Positions 55,328 to 64,000 of a stretch of 64,000 bases of DNA are shown here, one piece after another. The notes below the pieces were generated by a model. That model was not told where the DNA came from. It did no database searches and was given only the letters and a program-made list of their open reading frames with translations. Location: NCBI GenBank assembly GCA_963682025.1, contig OY821521.1, positions 172,842,165 to 172,906,164 of the forward strand, given 5' to 3'. This DNA comes from Cordilura impudica (Eukaryota > Arthropoda > Insecta > Diptera > Scathophagidae). The position numbers and the translations under genes are program-made. Each line of letters opens with the position of its first letter. Position 1 is the stretch's first letter.

Positions 55328-56975
55328 GTTTACGCTATACCACTATGTAGTCAGTGTATGAGTTTGTGCTGATGTTTGTAACTACTGAAAATATTTGACC
55401 TATTATTTTATTATACCGATCGACTCAAAATTCTTTCTGAGGCGATTTAGTGATGGCCTTCGGTTCGCCCGTCTGTCTGTCCGTCCGTTTATCTGTGTGT
55501 GCTTGTGAATATATATTTTTATGAAATGTATTGAAGTTGGCGGAAATCAAAGCATGTTCATACCTAGCACCCATACAAATTACTATTATCAGACAGTCGA
55601 TATGAATTCCATAAGATCCAGATAAAATTTTGTGTCTTTACTATCACCCCTGTTCTTGAAACGTTGTTATTTGAATAAGAGTGACTTTAAAATCACATGA
55701 AATTGAAATTTTGGGTTTCTTGAAACCACTTTTTTATTTATTTAATGGAAACATATGTTTGAGTTAAGAACCATATGTTTGAGTTAAGAACCATATGTTT
55801 GAGTTAAGAACATATGTTATATAGAAACCGAGGTGCCATATGGTTCTTTATTCAGTTTCACAAAAAACTTTTAGGTATTTTGTGCATGTTTTTTCTTAAG
55901 TTTATAGAAAAAGTATAAAGAAAAATATTTTCTTTTAAAATAACAACTTATTTGTTCATTTAATTGTTTTGTTCTTCAATTTCATTCAATTAAAAATGAC
56001 TTTTCTATTTTGAAAAAGTTAGGCATCACCAAAAAAAATTTCGATATTCAAATAAATTGGATTTGACTGGCATCACTAATGTTTCGAACATATGCAAAAA
56101 AAATAAAAATATGTGATTTGATGAAAATTTTTTTTTAATTCCTTTATTTGCAATAATTAGTGCATAAAGAATTTATGTTATAATTGAAAAAATTATAATG
56201 GAAAATAGATTGTGTAAATTAAAAGTTTTTATTATAGTTATAGAACAGCATCATCGCAAAAAGTGTGTTTTATTAACATCGACCACTTATTACGAGTTTT
56301 TTTTTTAAATCAGTGAAAAATGTAGACGTTTTTTAAAATCGTTTTTTTTTTTTATAAAATTAATGTCTAATTTTTTAAAATAATGACAAGGTTCAATAAA
56401 AAACATGTTAGAGTTTGAATATCAATTAGTTTTTTTTTATCTCTTAAGACCTGCTTAGTAGAAAAAAGGGCATTTGTTTTGATTTCACAAAGCCTTCTCT
56501 ATGTGAATTAAAACGAGAAAAAATATTCTTATTGAAATTAGAGAACAGCAAAAAACTCGTAGATTTAAGAATTTTTTCATTTACGAGTTTTTTTTTGTGA
56601 TAGTGGTTTCAAGAACAGGGATGTATATACACTAACCAGTATTCAGGAAACAAACTATGTATAATTAGTTTTGGTCAAGTCCATATAGAAAGCCAAATTC
56701 CCCATTTTCACTTATATCTATCAAAATAACGAAAAATATTGCATAGGTTTTTTTTTTTTCAAATTTGGTTAAGGTATGTTTTTCAGAAAAGTTGGAGACT
56801 TTACTAACTATGATCATGATCGGTCTATTTTTTGACCAAGTCCCCAGATATTAACTTTATTATATCAGCCCGCTATAGCCAGTTATAGCCGTAGCAAAGT
56901 ACCAACCAAGACCCTCTGTCGAAACGCGTGGTATAGGGTATCATAAAGTCATTTTAAACCAAATATAATTTTCTC
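55328..56975 (+). mobile_element. mini-me-like element, copy 6, degraded and interrupted
   Basis: Start TATACCACTATGTAG, TTATACCGATCGACTC and GTCTGTCTGTCCGTCCG near 55471-55487, end GGTATAGGGTATCATAAAGTC near 56932-56951. It is interrupted by the 973-bp element below. It is the most diverged of the six copies. Confidence 0.65.
55648..56620. mobile_element. 973-bp element with CCCTGTTCTTGAAAC ends
   Basis: A 15-bp perfect inverted repeat CCCTGTTCTTGAAAC at 55648 and 56606-56620. It sits within the mini-me-like copy, so it is a later insertion. Near the left end is a three-fold 20-22 bp tandem repeat (CCATATGTTTGAGTTAAGAA, about 55750-55815). It is non-coding and the target-site duplication is not clear. 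Confidence 0.65.
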
Positions 56976-57689
56976 AGCTGTTTTCGTCAATTATTATTAC
57001 CCGCCCTTAGCAGGACATGCGCTCATGATTTTAAAATGCAATTCAGAATCCAAAATTTATTTTGGATCCTGTTTTGTGGTAAGAACGTTTTTATTTAAAG
57101 CACATAAGGTGTTTGCTTACTGCAACATATTGACGGAGTTCTAGGTGCCTTTATATGCGTCCGAGTTGTTTGTTTAAGATAACATTTTTTCATTGACGGC
57201 ATTCTAGGCGCCTTTATTCACGTCTGGGTAATTTTTAGACTGACTAATATGAATTCAAATGAAATATATTGGTTGAATTAAGCAGCCATATTATTTAAGA
57301 CTGGTTTTTTAAACTTGGTGGGTGAAAAGTTAATATTTTTTGATTGTATTTTGTGAAATTTTGTATGACTCATTGACATTGAAAACTTGTTCTAGACAAA
57401 GAAAATATCTTTTCAAATGAGTTTGCATAGAACACAAACCTAGCTGAATATAAACTTTAAGGTAAGCCATTAGTTAAACTATAAAAACCCCTTTTTACGT
57501 GTTTTTTTTTTTTAAATTAGATTAAAAGGATAAAAAGTAATAGATCAAAAGTTAGTTCACTACTTATATGAAACCGAAAAACAAACCTACCTTTGCTGTA
57601 GAGTAAGAAAAAAAAAAAAAAATAGATAATCGAAAAACATTCAGACGGCAAACTTTTTTAACAAAATAAATTCATGAAAAGTTTAACTT
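56976..57689. other. Intergenic spacer with a short duplication
   Basis: A roughly 40-bp phrase (TTGACGGAGTTCTAGGTGCC and TTGACGGCATTCTAGGCGCC) occurs twice about 64 bp apart near 57131 and 57195. No gene. Confidence 0.5.
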
Positions 57690-60600
57690 TTTTGCGATAT
57701 GAAAAAACCTTTTCAAAAAAAAAACTTTTTTCTTAAAAAAGTATTTTTCTTGACAAAGTATTTTCTCTTAAAAAAGTACTTTTCTTAAAAATAGTAATAA
57801 AAAAATACCATTTCTTTAAATGTACTCCATTACTTAAAAAGTACATTTTCTAAAACAGAGTTATTTTTCTTAAAAAAGTAACCTTTCGTAAAAAGTACTT
57901 TTTCGTAAAAAGTACATTTGCTTAAAAAAGTCCAGTTTCGTAAAAAAGTACCTGTTCTTAAATAATACCTTTTCTTAAAAAGTATATTTTCTTAAAAAAG
58001 TATTTTCTCTTAAAAAAGTACTTTTTTAAAAAGAGTAATAAAAAAATGCCCTTTCTTAAAAAGTACTCCATTACTTAAAAAGTTCTTTTTCTAAAACAGA
58101 GTATTTTTCCTAAAAAAGTACCCTTTCGTAAAAAGTACTTTTTGTTAAAAAGTAAATTTTCTTAAAAAAGTAATTTTTCTTTTAAAAGGACTTTTTCCTC
58201 TAAAAGTAAATTTTCTTAGAAAAGTACATTCTTAAAAAATGGCATCTTCTTTAAAAGGTACGCTTTCTTAAAAAAGTAACTAGTCTTACCAAAGTAAATT
58301 TTGTTAAATATTGACCTTTTCTTCAAAAAGTACAAGTTTGTAAACGAGTACCTTTTCTGAAAAAATAAATTTTCTAAACAAGTACATTTTCTAAAAAAAA
58401 ATTATATTTTCTTGAAAATGTACTTTATCTTAAAAATTTTCTTTTCGTGAAAAATAACTTTTTTTAAAAAAAAGTTTTTTTTTAAAAGGTACATTTTCTA
58501 ACAAACTTATTTTTTCTAAAAAAAAAAAATAAATTTTCTTAAAAAATAAATTTTCTTAAAAAAGTACCGTTTCTTAAAAAAGTAATTTTTCTGATAAAGT
58601 GCCTTTTCTTAAATAAGTACTTTTTTATTAAAAATCACCTCTTATTAAAAGCAAAATTTCCTAAAAAACAAAATTTTCTTAAAGAAGTACATTTTCTTAA
58701 ATAATTACCTTTTGTTAAGAAAATTTTCTTAAATAATTACCTTTTGTTAAGAAAATTTTCTTAAAAGAGTACCCTTTCTAAAAAGGTACCTTTTCTTAAA
58801 AAGTACATTTTATTAAAAAAGTACCCTTTCGTAAAAAGTACCTATTCCTAAAAAGTACATTTTCTTAAAAATGTAATTTTTCTTCTAAAAGTACCTTTTC
58901 TTCTAAAGTAAATTTTCTTAAAAAAGTACATTCTTAAAACATGGCATCTTCTTAAAAAAGTAAGCTTTCTCTAAAAAGTAACTATTCTTACCAAAATACA
59001 TTTTCTTAAAAATTTGCCTTTAATTCAAAAAGTACAAGTCTCTAAACGAGTTACCTTTTCTGAAAAAAGTAAATTTTCTTAAACAAGTACATTTTCTTAA
59101 AAGAGTATATTTTCTTGAAAAGTATTTTTTTTGAAATAATTAAAAATTTTCTTTTGTAAAAAATAACTTTTTATTAAAAAAAAGTTTTTTCTTAAAAAGG
59201 TAAATTTTCTAACAAACTTATTTTTTCTAAAAAAAAGTAAATTTTCTTAATAAAATACGTTTTCTTAAAAAAGTACCTTATCTTAAAAAAAATACAAATT
59301 CTTAAAAAAGTACCTTTTTTTAAAAAAATACTTTTTATTAAAAACTACCTCTTAATAAAAGGCTACATTTTCCTAAGAAAACAACGTTTTCTTAAAAAAG
59401 TATATTTTGTTAAAAAAGTATCTTTTTTAAAAATGTAAATTTCTTTAAAAAAGTACCTTTTTTTAAAAAAGCACATTTTTTAAAAAGTACCTTTTCTTAA
59501 AGAGTACCTTTTTTAAAAAAGTACCTTTTCTTAAAGAGTACCTTTTCTAAAAAAAAGTACCTTTTCTTAAAAAAGTAAATTTTCTTAATTTCTAAATTTT
59601 CTTAAAAAAGTACAATTTCTTTTGTTAAAAAAAGTACATTAAAACAAATTCTTCTAAAGGCACCTTTTCTTAAAAGGTACCTTTTGTTAAAAATCATTTT
59701 ATCTTAAAAAAGTTCCTTTTTTTTGAAAAAAGTGCCTTTTCCTATAAAATACTTTTTTTTTTTTATTAAAAAGTTCCTTTTCTTAAAAAAATTTTTATTT
59801 AAAAAAAAACATTTTTTCTTAAAAAGAATAAATTATCTTAAAGAGTAACTTTTCTTAAAAAATGTATTTTCTTAAGAAAGCAAATTTAGTTAATTCATTT
59901 TGTATTAATATTAAAATTTTTATTGGCTAAGTTAATGAATTAAAAAAAGTTTTTTTCTTGAAAAATTACGTTTTCTAACAAACTTATTTTTTTCCAAAAA
60001 AGGTAAATTTAAAAAAAAAAAAATAATTTTCTTCAAAAAGTACCTTTTCTTAAAAAAGTACTTGATCTTAAAATCACCTTTTATTAAAAGGCTACATTTT
60101 CCTAAAAGTAATATTTTCTTTGAAAAAGTACATTTTCTTAAAAAGTACCTTTTGTTAAAAAAGTATTTTATCTTCAAAAAGTTCCTATTCTTAGCAAGTG
60201 TCTTTTCCTAAAAAATAATTTTTTTTTATTAAAAAGCTCCTTTGTGATAAAAAATATATAAAAAAAATGTATTTCTTTATGAAAGCAAATTTAGTTAATT
60301 CATTTTGTATTAATATTAAAATTTTTATTGGCTAAGTTAATGAATTAAAAAAAGTTTTTTCTTGAAAAATTACATTTTCTAACAAACTTATTTTTTCCAA
60401 AAAAAATTTAAATTTAAAAAAAAAATTATTTTCTTCAAAAAGTACCTTTTCTTAAAAAAGTACTTTTTCTGCTAAAAGTGCCTTTTCTTAAAACGCAGTT
60501 TTTATTAAAAATCACCTTTTATTGAAAGGCTACATTTTAATAAAAAAACAAAATTTTCTTAAAAAAGTACATTTCCTTAAATAGTATCTTTCGTTAAAAA

Positions 60601-63600
60601 AAGTAAATTTTTTTTAAAGAAAATTTTCGTTAAAAAGCACCTTTTTTTAAAAGTACCTTTTGTTAAAAAATTTTTTATCTTAAAAAATTCCTTTTTTTAA
60701 AAAAGTGCCTTTTCCTATAAAATACTATTTTGATTAAAAAGTTCCTTTTCTTAAAAAAAAAAATTTTATTTAAAAAAAAAAACATTTTTTCTTAAAAAGA
60801 ATAAATTATCTTAAAGGGTACCTTTTCTAAAAAAGTGTATTTTCTTAAGAAAGCAAATTTAGTTAATTCATTTTGTATTAATATTAGAATTTTTATTGGC
60901 TAAATAAATGAATTAAAAAAAGTTTTTTCTTGAAAAATTACATTTTCTAACAAACTTATTTTTTCAAAATGTATTTTTTAAAAAAATTTATTTTCTTCAA
61001 AAAGTACCTTTCCTTAAAAAGTTCTTTATCTTATAAAAGTGCCTTGTATTAAAAAGAACTTTTTATTTAAAATCACCTTTTATTAAAATTCTACATTTTC
61101 CTAAAAAGCAACATATTCTTAAAAAAGTACGTTTTTTAATAAAGTACATTTTGTTAAAAAAATTATTTTTTTTTAAAGAAAAGTTTCTTTAAAAAGAACA
61201 TTTTCTTAAAAAGTGCCTTTTGTTAAAAAAGTATTTTATCTTAAAAAAGTTCCTTTTCTTAGCAAGTGTCTTTTCCTAAAAAATACTTTTTTTATTAAAA
61301 AGCTCCTTTTCTTATAAAAAAATATATAAAAAATATTTTTTCTTAAAAGAATAAATTTTCTTAAAGAGAACCTTTTCTTAAAAACTGTATTTTCTCAAAA
61401 GTAAATTTCCTTAAAAAAATAAATTTTCTTAAATAAGTAAATTTTCTTCAAAAAGTTCAAAAAAGTACCTTTTCTTAACTAAGTGCATTTTCATAAAAAG
61501 TAAATTTCTTAAAAAAATACATTTTCTTAAAAAAGTACCTTATCGTAAAATAAATACATTTTCTTATTAAAAGGCTACATTTTCCTAAAAAACTAAATTT
61601 TCTTAAAAAAGTACATTTTCTTATAAAAGCACCTTTTTTAAAAAAGTACATTTCTTTAAAATAGTACCTTTTTTTAAAAAAATTCCTTTTATTTAAAAGT
61701 ACCTTTTTTAAAAAAAAGTACCTGAAAAAAGTAAATTTTTTTAAAAAGTACCTTTTCTTAAAAAGTACCTTTTCTTAAAAAAGTAAATTTTCTTAAAAAA
61801 GTACATTTTCTTAAAAAGTATCTTTTGTTAAAAAAAGTACATTCAAAAAAAATTCTTTAAAAAGCACATTTTCTTAAAAAGTACCTCTTGTTAAAAAAGT
61901 ATTTTATCTTAAGAAAGTTCCTTTTCATAACAAGTGTCTTTTCCTAAAATTATCTTTTTTTTATTAAAAAATAAAAAATATTAAAAAAACATTTTTTCTT
62001 AAAAATAATAAATTTTCTTAAAAAGAACCTTTTCTTAAAAAGTGTATTTTCTTAAAAATTAAATTTTCTAAAAAAAATAAATTTTCTTAAATAAGTAAAT
62101 TTTCTTCAAAAATTCCCTTATTTAAGAAAGTACCTTTCCTTAACTAAGTGCATTTTCATAAAAAAGTAAATTTCTTTAAAAAAATGCAGTTCTTAATAAA
62201 GCACATTTTCCTTAAAAAATACCCATTCTAAAAAAGTATGTTTTCTTAAACAAGGATTATTTCTTAAAAAAGAACATGTTCTCAAAAAAGTACCATTTCT
62301 TAAAAAATGCATTTTCTGAAAAGCTACTTTCTTTAAAAATTATACTTTTCTAAGAAAGTGACCCTTTTTATACCCGAAATAAATTCCGGAGACCCCATAA
62401 ACTAAATATATTTCCAATCCTTTATAAAAGGAGAAGTCGATCTGACTATGTTCGGTTGTCCCTCTGTCTGTCTGTCTATCTGTCAGTGCCTTTTCTTAAA
62501 GAAGTAATTTTTCCTAATGCCCATTTTCGTAAAAAAGTATATTTTCTTAAAAAAATGAATTGTCTTCTAAAATAACTTTTTCTTAAGAAAGTACCTTCCC
62601 TTAAAAAAGTATCTTTTCTTAAAAAGTTTGTTTTTTAAAACAGAGATTTTTCTTCAAAAAGTACATTTATTATTTATTTATAATTCATCATTTTTTTATT
62701 TTACTTTTATCACAAAAGTATTTTTTTTAAAAGGACATTTTCTAAAAAACTTAATTTTTTTTCCAAAAAAAGTAAATTTTCTTAAAAAAGTACCTTTTCT
62801 TAAAATAGTATATTCTCTAGAGAAGTACATTTTATTAAGAAAATGCATATTCTTGAAAAAGTAAATTTTCATAAAATAGCACCACTTTTTATTGAAATCC
62901 TACCTTTTCTTAAAACAACATGCATTTTCTTAGAAAAATACCCTTTCTAAAAAAATTTTCTATTCAAGAAAAGCCATTTTTTTTAAAGTAGTAGTAGTTT
63001 TTTTTAAAAACAAGAACTTAAAAAAAGTAATTAAAAAATATAAGTTTTCTTAAAAAGTAAATTTTCTTAAAAAAGTACCTTTTCTTAAAAAAGTACCTTT
63101 TCTTAAAAAAGTACCTTTTCTTAAAAAAAGTACCGCTTCTTATAAAGTACGTTTTTTAAAAAAGTGTGTATTCTTAAAAAAGTACATTATCTTCAAAAGT
63201 ACATTTTCTAAAAAATACCTTCTGTTAAGAAATACTTTTTCTTTAAAAAGAATCTCTTAAATTTGTAAATTTTCTTAAAAGAGCACATGTTCTAAAAAAC
63301 ATAGTTTTTCGAAAAGGAGTAAATATTCATAAAAAAGTAATTTTTCCTAAAATGCACATTTTCGTAAAAAACTACCATTTCTTAAAAAGTACCATTTCGT
63401 AAAAATGTACATTTTATTATAAGATACATTTTGTGGAAATGTACCCTTTTCATAAAAAGTAAATTTTCTTAAAAAAGTACCGTTTTAAAAAAAAGTAACA
63501 TTTCTTTAAAAAGTCCCTTGTAAAAGAAGTGCCTTGTGTTAAAAAAGTACCTTTTATTATAAAAGTACACTATCTTAAAAAGTACGTCTTCTTAAAAAAG

Positions 63601-63620
63601 TACATTTTCTTTTAAAATTC
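57690..63620 (-). repeat. GGTAC minisatellite array 2 (~5.9 kb), opposite orientation to array 1
   Basis: The unit AAAAGTACCTTTTCTTAAA is the reverse complement of the unit in array 1. The array is degenerate with larger blocks repeated. A palindromic insert (TTAATTCATT...AATGAATTAA, from a CAAATTTAG word) occurs three times, at 59881, 60286 and 60854, marking higher-order units of about 405 and 568 bp. All frames in it are artefacts. Confidence 0.93.
62370..62490 (+). mobile_element. Fragment of a TATACCC/GTCTGTC element in array 2
   Basis: About 120 bp starting TTTATACCCGAAATAAATTC and ending in CTGTCTGTCTGTCTATCTGTC. It resembles the start-to-microsatellite part of a second mini-me/DINE-like family that also begins at 63867. 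Confidence 0.6.
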
Positions 63621-63866
63621 CCTTTTTTAATTAGTAATTTATTGTTCGGTTTAAGATCATGTATATATTTTTCTAATGAAAGAAAGATAATAATTTTTGT
63701 AATGTAAGAGAAATATTGGAAAAAAATTGAAGGCAGCGCTAGATGGAGTAGCTACTTTCGAACAAAGCGACTTGTTCATTTTCAGCATCCTCTGCCTATT
63801 ACTTCAACTCATGCTTAATCAACTATTTAACTCAACATTTGAAAGAAAAGAACATGAGAAATGTTT
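63621..63866. other. Unique DNA at the right edge of array 2
   Basis: Less A/T-biased. A 65-codon frame at 63727-63924 is open but overlaps the next repeat and has no recognised domain. Confidence 0.35.
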
Positions 63867-64000
63867 TTATACCCTCCACTCCAGTGTGCAGAGGGTATAT
63901 ATAAGTTTGTCATTCCGTTTGTAATAATTAGAAAAAAAATTCTGGACCCCATAAAATATATATATTTGTGATCCTTATAACAAGCGAAGTTGATATAACG
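63867..64000 (+). mobile_element. Start of a TATACCCTCCACT element (runs off the window)
   Basis: It begins with TATACCCTCCACTCC paired with GCAGAGGGTATATA (a terminal hairpin), then AAGTTTGTCATTCCGTTTGT and GGACCCCATAAA. This order is typical of DINE-1/mini-me-type repeats of flies. The GTCY part would lie beyond 64000. Confidence 0.7.

Noticed and set aside
36110..63620. CRISPR-like array of regularly spaced repeats
   Set aside because: Units are contiguous and degenerate with no unique spacers, in an intron-containing eukaryotic genome.

Overview
This window is AT-rich nuclear DNA from a higher fly (Diptera, Brachycera; the repeat content looks calyptrate, for example a blow fly or a relative, but the genus cannot be fixed from this sequence). 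The evidence is one split gene with GT/AG introns that reads as off-track (otk, the PTK7 orthologue), plus dense copies of repeats typical of flies: short Helitrons, GTCY-containing mini-me-like elements, Jockey/CR1-type LINEs, piggyBac, hAT, Tc1/mariner and foldback elements. There is no bacterial-style operon and no CRISPR array.

Layout. 1-3.8 kb: an unidentified GC-richer block, a diverged Helitron carrying a small tandem element with a hammerhead-ribozyme motif, a Tc1 fragment and a GA microsatellite. 3.84-6.63 kb: a decayed hAT element with perfect 8-bp target-site duplications. 6.8-8.7 kb: a mini-me-like element and AT-rich DNA. 8.7-17 kb: nested mobile DNA. Three LINE copies are broken by two Helitrons, a piggyBac (itself carrying a MITE) and a mariner remnant, followed by another mini-me-like copy.

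18.1-34.8 kb: the six 3' exons of otk on the + strand (four Ig domains, one transmembrane helix and a kinase-homology domain without a DFG motif). The signal-peptide and first Ig exon(s) are not identified and may lie upstream of the window. The introns are swollen by Helitrons, a second ribozyme-bearing element, a tRNA-derived SINE, MITEs, a roughly 0.9-kb near-palindrome, and an array of a short ACATCCGCAT-like motif.

34.9-64 kb: no convincing host gene. It holds two large arrays of a GGTAC-centred minisatellite in opposite orientations (36.1-39.7 and 57.7-63.6 kb), a (TTAAAAA)n heptamer array split by a mini-me-like element (42.6-45.0 kb), two copies of a foldback transposon with long inverted arms, more Helitrons and mini-me-like copies, and AT-rich filler.

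The most unusual item is the 0.67-0.73 kb element seen twice (2126-2856 and 24261-24926). Each copy holds slightly more than one unit of a ~590-600 bp tandem repeat, has a complete hammerhead-type core with a zero-loop stem III, starts at a different point in the unit, and is flanked by apparent target-site duplications. This is the pattern expected of a retrozyme or non-autonomous Penelope-like element that moves through an oligomeric or circular RNA.
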